A stretch of DNA of 64,000 bases, taken from NCBI RefSeq assembly GCF_001665785.1, contig NZ_LZSO01000051.1:124001-188000 (forward strand), written 5' to 3'. Made by a program: the position numbers and the translations under genes. This document shows, piece by piece, positions 1 through 8,387 of the stretch. Position 1 is the stretch's first letter. Every line of letters begins with the position of its first letter. The notes beneath the pieces were generated by a model, which saw nothing but the letters and a program-made list of their open reading frames with translations, searched no databases and was not told the origin of the DNA. This stretch comes from Mycolicibacterium peregrinum. Its GTDB lineage: Bacteria; Actinomycetota; Actinomycetes; Mycobacteriales; Mycobacteriaceae.

Positions 1-870
1 GTTCATGCCGATCGGCCGGTCGAACACCACCCGCTCGTTGGCGTACTTCACCGCTCGGTCGAGCGCCACCCGGCCGATTCCGAGGGCCTCGGCGGCGATC
101 AGCATCCGCTCGGGGTTGAGCCCGTGCAGGATGTACTTGAAGCCCTTGCCCTCCTCACCGATCAGGTGCTCGGCGGGCACCTGGAGATCGTCGATGAACA
201 ACTCGTTCGAGCTCACCGCATTCCGGCCCATCTTGTTGATGGGCCGGATCTCGACGTGGTCGCGGTCGAGGTCCGTCAAGAACAACGACAACCCGTCGGT
301 CGGCTTCCCGCCACGCTGCTCCACGTCCTCGCGGGATTCGGTGCGGGTGAGCAGCAGGATCTTCTCGGACTCAAGCGCTTTGGAGATCCACACCTTACGG
401 CCGTTCACCACATAGCTGTCGCCATCCTTTCTGGCGAACGTCGTGATTCGCGAGGTGTCCAGGCCCGCACCGGGTTCGGTGACGCCGAAGCACACATGCA
501 GATCGCCGTTGACGATGCGCGGCAACGTCTCCTTCTTCATCTCCTCGGAGCCGAACACCACTACCGGCTGCATCCCGAAGATCGACATGTGAATCGCACT
601 GGCGGCGTTCATGGCTCCGCCGGACCGGGCCACCTCCTCGGCCAGGATGGTGGCCTCGGTGATGCCGAGGCCGTGCCCGCCGTACTCCTCGGGGATGGTC
701 ATCCCCAGCCAGCCCCCGCCGGCGATGGCGTCGTAGAACTCCTGCGGGAACTCGTGGGCCTGGTCCTTGGTCATCCAATAGTGATCGTCGAACCTGCCCG
801 CCAGCTCCGCAACGGATTTGCGGATCAGCTGCTGGTCCTCGGTCAGCTCGAAGTTCATACCGCCCGACAC
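1..870 (-). CDS. Acyl-CoA dehydrogenase (FadE), C-terminus cut by window edge
   Basis: Flavoenzyme that introduces the alpha,beta double bond into an acyl-CoA in beta-oxidation. The visible 290 residues hold the N-terminal helical domain, with PEEYGGHGLG near residues 60-69, and the middle beta domain with the FAD/substrate motif FGVTEPGAGLDTS at about 128-140. About 90-100 C-terminal residues lie beyond position 1. I chose the GTG at 870 because AGGAG lies 8 nt upstream; an in-frame ATG follows at 858. It is co-oriented with the amidohydrolase at 911-2206 and probably lies downstream of it in one transcript. The substrate cannot be told from the sequence. Confidence 0.9.
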   Translation of the reverse strand, partial: MSGGMNFELTEDQQLIRKSVAELAGRFDDHYWMTKDQAHEFPQEFYDAIAGGGWLGMTIPEEYGGHGLGITEATILAEEVARSGGAMNAASAIHMSIFGMQPVVVFGSEEMKKETLPRIVNGDLHVCFGVTEPGAGLDTSRITTFARKDGDSYVVNGRKVWISKALESEKILLLTRTESREDVEQRGGKPTDGLSLFLTDLDRDHVEIRPINKMGRNAVSSNELFIDDLQVPAEHLIGEEGKGFKYILHGLNPERMLIAAEALGIGRVALDRAVKYANERVVFDRPIGMN

Positions 871-910
871 TGTGTGTTCTCCTATTTTTCTCGGCCGATC
901 GTCTCGGCGT

Positions 911-2206
911 TCAGTCTCGCGCGCCGGCAACGGCTTTGGCGTTGGCCTGGAAGTCGGCGAAGGTGGTGCCGGTCTTCTCCTTGTGGCTCAACGCGCGGAT
1001 GGATACGTCATGACCCTCAGCGGTCTTTCGTAACGCCCCGACCGTGGCCTGCTCCTTGGGAATGTGGGCGAACGGGTCGAAGTGGTACAGCCGCATGGCG
1101 TTCTCGTGGGTGATCTTGTTGATCTCGTCGTCGGGAACCTCATAGGTGTCGAACACCGCGCTCAGCTCCTCGGGCGCGCCCGGCCACATCGAATCACTGT
1201 GCGGGTAGTCCATCTCCCAGCAGATGTTGTCCACACCGATTTCGTGGCGGTTCTTCACGCCGACCGGGTCGGAGATGAAGCAGGTCATGAAGTGCTCCCG
1301 GAAAACCTCCGAGGGCAACTTGCCGCCGAAGTCCTGGTGCGTCCATGTCGAGTGCATGTCGTAGGTGCGGTCCACCCGGTCCAGGAAGTAGGGAATCCAA
1401 CCGGTGCCGCCCTCGGAGAGCGCGATCTTGAGTCCCGGATACGCCTTGATCGGCGCCGACCACAACAGGTCGGCCGCGGCCTGCACGATGTTCATCGGCT
1501 GCAGCGTGATCATGACGTCCATCGGGGCGTCAGGGGCCGTGATCGCCAGTTTTCCCGATGACCCGATGTGCACGTTCATCACGGTGTCGGTGTCGACCAA
1601 GGCCTCCCACAACGGCTTCCAGTACTCCAGGTCGTGGAAGGAGGGGTAGCCCAGCGTCGACGGGTTCTCGGTGAAGGTCAGCGAGTGCACCCCCTTCTTC
1701 GACACCCGACGAACCTCGTCGGCACACAACTGCGGATTCCAGATCGCGGGAATGGCCATCGGGATGAACCGACCGGGATTCGACCCGCACCATTCGTCGA
1801 TGTGCCAGTCGTTGTAGGCCTGCACCAACGCCAACGAGAACTCGTCGTCGTCGGTGGCGAACAGTCGGGCGGCGAAACCCGGGAACGACGGGAAGTTCAT
1901 GGTGGCCAGCACACCGCCGGCGTTCATGTCCTTGACCCGTTCGTCGGGGTCATAGCACCCCTTGCGGATCTCATCGAGCCCCTGGGGCTCCAGCCCGTAC
2001 TCCTCCTTGGGCCGGCCCGCCACGGCGTTGAGCGCCACGTTCGGGATCACCGTGTCACGGAACTGCCAGGTGTCGCTGCCGTCGGGGTTGTGCACCAGGC
2101 GTGGCGCCTCGTCGCGGTACTTCTCCGGGAGATGGTTCTTGAACATGTTCGGCGGTTCGATGATGTGGTCGTCGACGCTGATCAAGATCATGTCGTCTTT
2201 GTGCAC
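911..2206 (-). CDS. Amidohydrolase 2 family metal-dependent hydrolase
   Basis: About 431-residue TIM-barrel protein of the amidohydrolase 2 (ACMSD-like) family, whose members hydrolyse or decarboxylate small cyclic and carboxylic substrates. The N-terminal metal motif VDDHIIEPP is present, and the C-terminal strand has the usual Asp in WEMDYPHSDSMWPG. In mycobacteria these proteins often sit in steroid-like or aromatic degradation clusters beside Rieske oxygenases and FadE proteins, as here. Start: GTG at 2206 has GGAGCGAGG just upstream; an in-frame GTG at 2233 would add nine residues. Divergent from the operon at 2443, with GAGAA/TTCTC palindromes between them. Confidence 0.85.
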   Translation of the reverse strand: MHKDDMILISVDDHIIEPPNMFKNHLPEKYRDEAPRLVHNPDGSDTWQFRDTVIPNVALNAVAGRPKEEYGLEPQGLDEIRKGCYDPDERVKDMNAGGVLATMNFPSFPGFAARLFATDDDEFSLALVQAYNDWHIDEWCGSNPGRFIPMAIPAIWNPQLCADEVRRVSKKGVHSLTFTENPSTLGYPSFHDLEYWKPLWEALVDTDTVMNVHIGSSGKLAITAPDAPMDVMITLQPMNIVQAAADLLWSAPIKAYPGLKIALSEGGTGWIPYFLDRVDRTYDMHSTWTHQDFGGKLPSEVFREHFMTCFISDPVGVKNRHEIGVDNICWEMDYPHSDSMWPGAPEELSAVFDTYEVPDDEINKITHENAMRLYHFDPFAHIPKEQATVGALRKTAEGHDVSIRALSHKEKTGTTFADFQANAKAVAGARD

Positions 2207-2248
2207 TGCCTCGCTCCGTTCCATGGCCGTCACATTGGTTCTCTATGG

Positions 2249-2265
2249 GAGAAAACTAGCTTCTC
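2249..2265. promoter_or_regulatory. Imperfect GAGAA-N7-TTCTC inverted repeat, possible variant operator
   Basis: GAGAAAACTAGCTTCTC has the same 5-bp arms as the recurrent palindrome of this window, but the arms are 7 instead of 5 bp apart. It lies 43 nt upstream of the chosen amidohydrolase start. It may be a weak second site for the same repressor; the changed spacing makes this uncertain. Confidence 0.3.
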
Positions 2266-2383
2266 GTCTAGAGAGAATCAATGTCTGATGCCGTTGACGA
2301 GCAGATTTAGCCAGGTCACCACGCAATCTCGTGCCTTCTTGTTGACCATCGGCACAAAAGATGGAAACCTCTTAGTCGGAAAT

Positions 2384-2398
2384 GAGAACCCGATTCTC
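2384..2398. promoter_or_regulatory. Palindromic operator GAGAACCCGATTCTC
   Basis: Member of the GAGAA-N5-TTCTC family seen at eight places in the window. It lies between the divergent amidohydrolase (2206) and decarboxylase/Rieske operon (2443), 45 nt before the latter start. The shape, a short palindrome of odd length, fits a TetR-family dimer. It predicts co-regulation of the Rieske operon with the other site-bearing operons. Confidence 0.65.
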
Positions 2399-2442
2399 GC
2401 CACCGAGAGTCAGTGATGGGTCACCGAGAGGAGAACCGCCCC

Positions 2443-2973
2443 GTGCGCTTGGCCCCCTTGCCCGCCGAGGAGTGGGACGACGACGTGCGACGAGCACTGT
2501 CGGTCATGCTTCCGGAGGAGCGGCTCAATCCGGAGGGAGCGGGCACCGCGCTGTCGACACTGGCCCGCCACCCCTCGCTGACCAAGGCGTTCCTGCGGTT
2601 CAGCAATCATCTGCTGTTCCGCTCGACACTGGACCCGCAGATGCGTGAGCTCGCGATCCTGCGGATCGCCCACCGCAAGAAATGCGAATACGAGTGGACG
2701 CATCACGCTTTCATCGGCAAATCCGAGGGCCTCACCGATGAGCGGATCGCGAGCAGCACGAGCGGCGAAGGTGCCACTCCCCTCGACCAGTTGGTGATCG
2801 ACTCCGTCGATGAACTCGATGGGCAGGCGAAGATCTCGGACAGCACCTGGGCCGCCCTGAGCGAGCACCTCGACGAGCGCCAGCGCATGGACCTGGTCTT
2901 CACAATCGGCGGCTATGGCCTGATGGCCATGGCTTACAACACCTTTGGAATCGCGCCGGAATCCGGCCACTAA
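2443..2973 (+). CDS. Carboxymuconolactone decarboxylase-like (AhpD-fold) protein
   Basis: 176-residue protein of the carboxymuconolactone decarboxylase/AhpD-like fold. The core helix RELAILRIAHRKKCEYEWTH carries the ELAILR and EWxHH signature. Only one Cys lies there, so the CxxC of true AhpD peroxidases is absent and a peroxidatic role is unlikely. It may act as a decarboxylase, lactonase or isomerase on a ring-derived intermediate, but the substrate is unknown. Start: GTG at 2443, with GAGAGGAG 9 nt upstream, giving the N-terminus VRLAPLPAEEW; in-frame ATGs at 2413 and 2416 have no Shine-Dalgarno. First gene of the Rieske operon, 22 nt before the next. Confidence 0.8.
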   Translation: MRLAPLPAEEWDDDVRRALSVMLPEERLNPEGAGTALSTLARHPSLTKAFLRFSNHLLFRSTLDPQMRELAILRIAHRKKCEYEWTHHAFIGKSEGLTDERIASSTSGEGATPLDQLVIDSVDELDGQAKISDSTWAALSEHLDERQRMDLVFTIGGYGLMAMAYNTFGIAPESGH

Positions 2974-2995
2974 CTCAAGAAGAAAGTAGAGGTAG

Positions 2996-4348
2996 ATGAT
3001 GGCGTTCTTCCCGAAGCCGGCTGCCGGCAGCTGGACCGAGAACTGGCCCGAACTGGGCACCGGCCCGGTCAACTACGAGGATTCGATCGATCCCGAGCAG
3101 TGGAAACTGGAGCAGCAGGCCATCTTCCGCAAGACCTGGCTGCAGATGGGCCGGGTGGAGTTGATTCCCAAGAAGGGCAGATACATCACCCGTGAGCTGC
3201 CGTCGGTCGGCCCCGGCACCTCGATCATCATCGTCAACGACGGCGAGCAGATCCGCGCGTTCTACAACCTGTGCCGGCACCGCGGCAACAAGCTGGTGTG
3301 GAACGACTACCCGGGCGAAGAGGTCTCGGGCAGCTGCCGGCAGTTCGTCTGCAAGTACCACGCCTGGCGTTACGACCTCAAGGGCGATCTGACGTTCATC
3401 CAGCAGGAGCAGGAGTTCTTCGACGTCGACAAGGCGGACTACCCGCTCAAGCCGGTGCGCTGCGAGGTGTGGGAGGGCTTCATCTTCGTCAACTTCGACG
3501 ACGATGCGGTGTCCCTCGAGGAGTACCTGGGCGAGTTCGGCGAGGGCCTCAAGGGTTATCCGTTCCACGAGATGACCGAGCACTACAGCTACCGCTCGGA
3601 GGTCAAGGCCAACTGGAAGCTGTTCATCGACGCGTTCGTCGAGTTCTATCACGCGCCGATCCTGCACATGAAGCAGGCAGAGAAGGAGGAGGCCGAGAAG
3701 CTGGCCAAGTTCGGCTTCGAGGCGCTGCATTACGACATCAAGGGCGATCACTCGATGATCTCGTCCTGGGGCGGGATGAGCCCGCCGAAGGACCTCAAGA
3801 TGGTCAAGCCCATCGAGCGCATCCTGCACAGTGGCCTGTTCGGGCCGTGGGATCGTCCCGACATCAAGGGCGTCTTGCCCGACGAGCTGCCCCCCGCGAT
3901 CAATCCCGGCCGGCACGCGACGTGGGGCCAGGACTCTTTCGAGTTCTTCCCGAACTTCACCCTGCTCTTCTGGGCCCCGGGCTGGTACCTGACCTACAAC
4001 TACTGGCCTACCGGTGTGGACAGCCATATCTTCGAGGCCGACCTGTACTTCGTGCCGCCGAAGAACCTGCGCGAAAGGCTGTCTCAGGAACTGGCCGCGG
4101 TGACATTCAAGGAGTACGCGTTCCAGGACGCCAACACCCTGGAAGCCACCCAGACGCAGATCGGTACCCGCGCGGTACTCGACTTCCCGCTGTGCGACCA
4201 GGAAATCCTGCTGCGCCACCTGCATCACACCGCGCACAGCTACGTCGACCGGTACAAAGAAGCCAAGGCCAACGGGAATGGCTCAACGAACGGCAATCAC
4301 GCCGCTCCGAGCGAGAAGGCCGCAGAAAAGGATGCCGCAAATGTCTAA
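2996..4348 (+). CDS. Rieske non-haem iron ring-hydroxylating oxygenase, alpha subunit
   Basis: 450-residue terminal oxygenase that uses electrons from a ferredoxin or reductase to put oxygen into an aromatic or cyclic substrate. The Rieske [2Fe-2S] ligands are C93, H95 (CRHRG), C119 and H122 (CKYHAW). The catalytic domain has NWKLFIDAFVEFYHAPILH at about 206-224, with the mononuclear iron histidines H219 and H224. No beta subunit or reductase gene is adjacent; the co-regulated 2Fe-2S ferredoxin at 49315 is a candidate partner. AGAGG lies just before the ATG-ATG start. The low-complexity Ala/Asn-rich tail (GNGSTNGNHAAP) is probably disordered. It overlaps the next gene by 8 nt. Confidence 0.93.
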   Translation: MMAFFPKPAAGSWTENWPELGTGPVNYEDSIDPEQWKLEQQAIFRKTWLQMGRVELIPKKGRYITRELPSVGPGTSIIIVNDGEQIRAFYNLCRHRGNKLVWNDYPGEEVSGSCRQFVCKYHAWRYDLKGDLTFIQQEQEFFDVDKADYPLKPVRCEVWEGFIFVNFDDDAVSLEEYLGEFGEGLKGYPFHEMTEHYSYRSEVKANWKLFIDAFVEFYHAPILHMKQAEKEEAEKLAKFGFEALHYDIKGDHSMISSWGGMSPPKDLKMVKPIERILHSGLFGPWDRPDIKGVLPDELPPAINPGRHATWGQDSFEFFPNFTLLFWAPGWYLTYNYWPTGVDSHIFEADLYFVPPKNLRERLSQELAAVTFKEYAFQDANTLEATQTQIGTRAVLDFPLCDQEILLRHLHHTAHSYVDRYKEAKANGNGSTNGNHAAPSEKAAEKDAANV

Positions 4349-4670
4349 GTTGCCCGAAGAATTCGCCGACCTGGAGCGGTTCAGCGACTGGTGCCTGCCC
4401 ACCGAAGAGGAGCGCTACCAGAAGCGCCTCAACTCGACGATGGACGAGATGCAGGAGCTCTACGACGCCGGCATGGCGCGCCTCGAGGACATCATGGTCT
4501 ATGTCGATGCCCGCTTCCCGCTGGCGAGCATGCCGGACGACGCCAAGGCGCTGGTGCACCTCGGACAGTCGGTCGTCATGGTCAGTTTCCCGATCGAGGT
4601 GTGGAAGCAACCGCGCGTGCTCGACAGCGGTGCCGCCTACATCAATCTCATCAAGGAGCCGGTGGTCTAG
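4341..4670 (+). CDS. Small conserved companion protein of the Rieske oxygenase
   Basis: 109 residues beginning MSKLPEEFADLERFSDWCLP. It has no recognised catalytic motif, signal peptide or membrane segment, and is acidic and apparently helical in its first half (EEERYQKRLNSTMDEMQELYDAG). Its start overlaps the Rieske gene end by 8 nt, so translation is probably coupled, which suggests a subunit or assembly partner of the oxygenase. It does not resemble the NTF2-like beta subunits of classical dioxygenases as far as I can see. Function unknown. Confidence 0.75.
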   Translation: MSKLPEEFADLERFSDWCLPTEEERYQKRLNSTMDEMQELYDAGMARLEDIMVYVDARFPLASMPDDAKALVHLGQSVVMVSFPIEVWKQPRVLDSGAAYINLIKEPVV

Positions 4671-4672
4671 GC

Positions 4673-5902
4673 GTGTCGAATGTGCTGACCCTCAAAGCCG
4701 CGGGTCTGGTCGACGTCGATGCCGGGACGATCATTCGTCCCGGCATTGTCCGTGTCGACGGAGACCGAATTGTCGGTGTCGGTGGAGAACCTGAAGGCGA
4801 GATTATCGATCTCGGTGACTCCATCCTGCTGCCCGGCCTGATGGACATGGAGGTCAACCTGCTCATGGGTGGCCGGGGTGAGAACCCAGGCCTGTCCCAG
4901 GTGCAGGACGATCCCCCGACCCGCGTGCTGCGCGCAGTGGGCAACGCCCGGCGCACCCTGCGCGCCGGGTTCACCACTGTGCGCAACCTCGGATTGTTCG
5001 TCAAGACCGGTGGATACCTGCTCGACGTCGCCCTGGGCAAGGCCATCGACGCGGGCTGGATCGACGGACCCCGCATCATCCCCGCCGGTCACGCCATCAC
5101 CCCCACCGGCGGGCACCTCGACCCCACCATGTTCGCGGCGTTCATGCCGGGCGTGCTGGAGTTGACGATCGAAGAGGGCATCGCCAACGGGGTCGACGAG
5201 ATCCGCAAGGCGGTGCGCTACCAGATCAAGCACGGCGCCCAGCTGATCAAGGTGTGCTGTTCCGGCGGTGTCATGTCGCTTACCGGCGAGGCCGGGGCGC
5301 AACACTATTCCGACGAGGAGTTGCGCGTCATCGTCGACGAGGCGCACCGACGTGGGCTGCGGGTCGCGGCCCACACCCACGGCGCCGAGGCCGTCAAGCA
5401 CGCCGTCGACTGCGGCATCGACTGCATCGAGCACGGCTTCCTGATGGACGACGAGGCCATCCAGAAGCTCGTCGACAACGACCGGTTCCTGGTCACCACT
5501 CGCCGCCTGGCCCAGGCGATGGATGTCTCGAAAGCACCGAAGGTGCTGCAGGACAAGGCAGCCGAGATGTTCCCGAAGGCCGAGACCTCCATCAAGGCGG
5601 CGTACGAGGCCGGGGTGAAGATCGCCGTCGGCACCGACGCACCGGCGATCCCGCACGGCCGCAACGCCGACGAACTCGTCACGCTGGTGGAGTGGGGCAT
5701 GCCGCCGGCCGCGGTGCTGCGCGCTGCCACGGTGGTGGCCGCCGACCTGATCAACGTCACCGACCGGGGCCGGCTGGCCGAGGGACTGCTCGCCGACATC
5801 ATCGCCGTACCGGGCAATCCGCTCGAGGACATCTCCGTTACACAACGTGTGGATTTTGTAATGAAAGGCGGTAAGGTCTTCCGCAATGAGCACATCAACT
5901 GA
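4673..5902 (+). CDS. Amidohydrolase-superfamily protein lacking the HxH metal motif
   Basis: 409-residue protein of the imidazolonepropionase/prolidase-like amidohydrolase group: N-terminal beta-sandwich segment, TIM barrel, then a return to the sandwich at GRLAEGLLADIIAVPGNPLE. Most metal ligands are visible: Lys in LIKVCCSGGV, His in AAHTHG, His in CIEHGF and Asp in GTDAPAIPHG. The strand-1 motif normally reads PGLxDxHxHL, but here it is PGLMDMEVNL, so both histidines are replaced by Glu and Asn. Either one metal site is lost or Glu serves as an alternative ligand. GTG start 2 nt after the preceding stop. Hydrolysis of a cyclic amide or lactone is only a family-level guess. Confidence 0.85.
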   Translation: MSNVLTLKAAGLVDVDAGTIIRPGIVRVDGDRIVGVGGEPEGEIIDLGDSILLPGLMDMEVNLLMGGRGENPGLSQVQDDPPTRVLRAVGNARRTLRAGFTTVRNLGLFVKTGGYLLDVALGKAIDAGWIDGPRIIPAGHAITPTGGHLDPTMFAAFMPGVLELTIEEGIANGVDEIRKAVRYQIKHGAQLIKVCCSGGVMSLTGEAGAQHYSDEELRVIVDEAHRRGLRVAAHTHGAEAVKHAVDCGIDCIEHGFLMDDEAIQKLVDNDRFLVTTRRLAQAMDVSKAPKVLQDKAAEMFPKAETSIKAAYEAGVKIAVGTDAPAIPHGRNADELVTLVEWGMPPAAVLRAATVVAADLINVTDRGRLAEGLLADIIAVPGNPLEDISVTQRVDFVMKGGKVFRNEHIN

Positions 5903-6332
5903 TTCCCCGACGCGGACCGAGGATCTCATCGAGATCCAGCAGGTGCTCGCCAAGTACGCGGTGACCATCACCCAGGGCGACATCGACGGTCTCGTCAGCG
6001 TTTTCACGCCTGACGGCACCTACAGCGCATTCGGCGAGACCTACACGCTGAATCGCTTCCCGGTCCTGGTGGACGCCGCCCCCAAGGGCCTGTTCATGAC
6101 CGGAACCGCCCTGATCGACCTGGTTGAAGGGGCGGATACGGCGTCCGGTACCCAGCCGCTGTGCTTCATCGAGCACTCCAAGCACGACATGCGCATCGGC
6201 TACTACCGCGACACCTACGTGCGGACCGCCGAGGGTTGGCGGCTGAAGACCCGTGCGATGACGTTCATCCGGCGCAGTGGTGATCACGATCATGGCCGGC
6301 CGCATGCGATCGGCAGGCCGGAAGCCGGATGA
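5886..6332 (+). CDS. SnoaL/NTF2-like protein
   Basis: 148 residues with the SnoaL-like (DUF4440 type) cone fold pattern: an N-terminal helix (EIQQVLAKYAVTITQGDIDGLVSVF), then TPDGTYSAFGETY and a strand-rich end YVRTAEGWRLKTRAMTFIRR. Such proteins act as isomerases, hydratases or dehydratases, or as small oxygenase subunits. Its start overlaps the amidohydrolase end by 17 nt. Its place in a Rieske operon leaves open a beta-like role, but the alpha/beta dioxygenase pairing is usually adjacent, so a separate catalytic step is as likely. Confidence 0.75.
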   Translation: MSTSTDSPTRTEDLIEIQQVLAKYAVTITQGDIDGLVSVFTPDGTYSAFGETYTLNRFPVLVDAAPKGLFMTGTALIDLVEGADTASGTQPLCFIEHSKHDMRIGYYRDTYVRTAEGWRLKTRAMTFIRRSGDHDHGRPHAIGRPEAG

Positions 6333-6393
6333 GCGAGCGTAGCGAGCGAATGACACATCTGAAATGCGGGAGCCGAGCATGCGAGGCAACCGC

Positions 6394-7515
6394 ATGAGCG
6401 ATCTCTTCGATCCCGCCACCTTCCGTACGGCGCTGCAGGATTGGCTCGCCGATAACGACCTGACGCCGCCGGACGACCATTCGCTCGAAGGTCACATGCG
6501 CCAGTTCGCCCGCGTGCAGAAGGCGCTGTACGAGGGCGGCTGGAGTCGCTACGGCTGGCCCGAACACGCGGGCGGGTTGGGCGGGCCGGCGATGCTGCGT
6601 GCGATCGTCGGCGAGGAAGTCGTGGGCCGCCGACTGGCCGAACCCGGCCCGTATTCGATGCTCGAAGTGCTGGCGCCGACGATGATCGACTACGCGCCCA
6701 AAGAGCTGGCTGCCGAGATGGTGCCGAAACTGCTGTCCGGCGAAGAACAGTGGTGCCAAGGATTTTCCGAACCAGGTTCGGGCAGCGACCTGGCCTCGCT
6801 CACCACCCGTGCCGTCCAGCGCGGCGACAAGTGGATCGTGAACGGCCAGAAGGTCTGGACCAGCTTCGCGCAGTACTCGCACCGGTGCATCCTGCTGACC
6901 CGTACCGGCGACGCGGACACACCGAACCACCAGGCGATCACGGCGTTCTTCGTCGACACCGATGCCCCCGGCATCACGGTGCGGCCGTTGCACACCATGC
7001 ACGACGTGGACGAGTTCTGCGAGGTGTACTTCGACGACGTCGAGGTCGATGCGAGCCGGATGCTCGGCAATCCGGGCGACGGGTGGCAACTGGCGATGGA
7101 CCTGCTGCCGTACGAACGCTCGACCTGCTTCTGGCAGCGCATCGCCTACCTGTACTCACGGTTTGACGCGTTGGTGGAGGCGGTGAAACGGCAAGGGCAG
7201 GTGGTGGATCCGGACCTTGGTGAGGTCTATCTGGCCCTGCACACGTTGCGCTGCCGCTCGGCGGCAACCCAGCACCGGCTGGCCGAGGGACACAAGCTCG
7301 GGCCGGACACCTCGATCGACAAGGTGCTGCTGGCCGGCGCCGAACAGCTGCTCTACGACACCGCCCGCAACTTGCTGCCCGGGGTGATCGAACTCGAAGA
7401 CTCCGAATGGCGCACCGAGTACCTGTATTCGCGGGCGTCGACCATCTATGGCGGGACCGCCGAAGTGCAGCGCAACATCATCGCTCGCCGACTGCTGGAC
7501 CTCGGGAAGGAGTGA
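6394..7515 (+). CDS. Acyl-CoA dehydrogenase, larger subunit of a FadE pair
   Basis: 373-residue acyl-CoA dehydrogenase with the full three-domain layout. The FAD motif is CQGFSEPGSGSDLASLTT, and the C-terminal helical domain ends YGGTAEVQRNIIARRLLDLG. The partner 265-residue FadE starts 3 nt after its stop. Paired acyl-CoA dehydrogenases of this kind form alpha2beta2 heterotetramers in mycobacterial steroid side-chain degradation (FadE28-FadE29 type), so this is probably the FAD-binding half of such an enzyme. Start: ATG at 6394 with GCGAGG upstream; in-frame ATGs at 6364 and 6379 are alternatives. Confidence 0.9.
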   Translation: MSDLFDPATFRTALQDWLADNDLTPPDDHSLEGHMRQFARVQKALYEGGWSRYGWPEHAGGLGGPAMLRAIVGEEVVGRRLAEPGPYSMLEVLAPTMIDYAPKELAAEMVPKLLSGEEQWCQGFSEPGSGSDLASLTTRAVQRGDKWIVNGQKVWTSFAQYSHRCILLTRTGDADTPNHQAITAFFVDTDAPGITVRPLHTMHDVDEFCEVYFDDVEVDASRMLGNPGDGWQLAMDLLPYERSTCFWQRIAYLYSRFDALVEAVKRQGQVVDPDLGEVYLALHTLRCRSAATQHRLAEGHKLGPDTSIDKVLLAGAEQLLYDTARNLLPGVIELEDSEWRTEYLYSRASTIYGGTAEVQRNIIARRLLDLGKE

Positions 7516-7518
7516 GGC

Positions 7519-8316
7519 GTGACGGATTTGGATTCCGAATCACTGGGCCTGCTCGAAGACACCCTGCGCAAGACCATGCTTTCGGCCTCGGGCGCCGAAC
7601 TCGATGCCGCGCTGGCCGAACTCGGCTGGGCCGAGATGCTCTCCGACATGCCGGAGACCGCCCTGCCACTGGTGTTCCGGCTGTTGGGCGAAACAGGTTC
7701 GCACGCGTCGATTCTCAACGATGTGCTGCTGGAAACCATCGGCGGTCTGCCCGGCGGCACCCCGCCGATGCCCTATGCCGGTGGCACCTGGGTGGTGTGG
7801 GAAAGGGCTGACAGCAGCAATCCGGCACTGGGCGGGCTCCCGCTGCGACAGGTGCCCGACGGCCAGCTGCTCCGGGTTTCGGAGGCCCGCCGCGCGCTGG
7901 GCTGGTGGCTGGTGGGTTCGGCCCGGGCGATGCTCGCGCTGGCCCGACAGCACGCACTGGACCGGGTCCAGTTCGGCAAGCCGATCTCGTCCTTCCAGGC
8001 CGTTCGGCACCGGTTGGCCGAGACGCTGGTGGCCATCGAAGGTGCCGAGGCGACGCTGAGCCTGCCCGGCGCAGACAATGTCGACCTGAACTCGCTGCTG
8101 GCCAAAGCCGCCGCGGGTAAGGCCGCGCTGACCGCGGCCAAGCACTGCCAGCAGGTGCTCGGCGGTATCGGGTTCACCGAGGAGCACGAGCTGCACAACC
8201 ACGTGAAGCGCGTCCTGGTGCTCGACGGGTTGCTGGGCAGCTCAAGGGAACTCACTCGCAAGGCCGGCGCCGGGCTGCGGGCCCGCGGCACGGTGCCCCG
8301 CCTGGCCCAGCTCTGA
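7519..8316 (+). CDS. Acyl-CoA dehydrogenase, short partner subunit of the FadE pair
   Basis: 265 residues. The N-terminal half is degenerate and lacks the SEPGxGSD flavin motif. The C-terminal helical domain is well kept: QHALDRVQFGKPISSFQAVRH and KHCQQVLGGIGFTEEHELHNH. That is the usual look of the smaller subunit in heteromeric mycobacterial FadE enzymes, which completes the FAD and substrate site of its partner. GTG start 3 nt after the upstream gene, with GGAAGGAG in the preceding gene's end. Last gene of the forward operon that begins at 2443. Confidence 0.85.
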   Translation: MTDLDSESLGLLEDTLRKTMLSASGAELDAALAELGWAEMLSDMPETALPLVFRLLGETGSHASILNDVLLETIGGLPGGTPPMPYAGGTWVVWERADSSNPALGGLPLRQVPDGQLLRVSEARRALGWWLVGSARAMLALARQHALDRVQFGKPISSFQAVRHRLAETLVAIEGAEATLSLPGADNVDLNSLLAKAAAGKAALTAAKHCQQVLGGIGFTEEHELHNHVKRVLVLDGLLGSSRELTRKAGAGLRARGTVPRLAQL

Positions 8317-8327
8317 CGTTCTACTGC

Positions 8328-8385
8328 CGAGCAGACGTGTAGGTACCCCGGAATACTGACTTTCGGGTACCCACGCGTCTGCTCG
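8328..8385. repeat. Palindromic intergenic hairpin, copy A (bidirectional terminator-like repeat)
   Basis: Two 21-nt arms (8328-8348 and 8365-8385) match at 19 of 21 positions around a 16-nt loop. The arm core is GCAGACGTGTAGGTACCC. An almost identical element lies at 56631-56684, also with a 16-nt loop. Both sit between convergent genes, suggesting a bidirectional terminator or a dispersed palindromic repeat. It has no U-tract, so it is not a classical Rho-independent terminator. Confidence 0.7.
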
Positions 8386-8387
8386 CG

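Noticed and set aside
2240..2254. TTCTCTATGGGAGAA as another member of the operator family
   Set aside because: The arms are in the opposite order (TTCTC first, GAGAA second), unlike all eight accepted sites; it may be a chance overlap of neighbouring half-sites.
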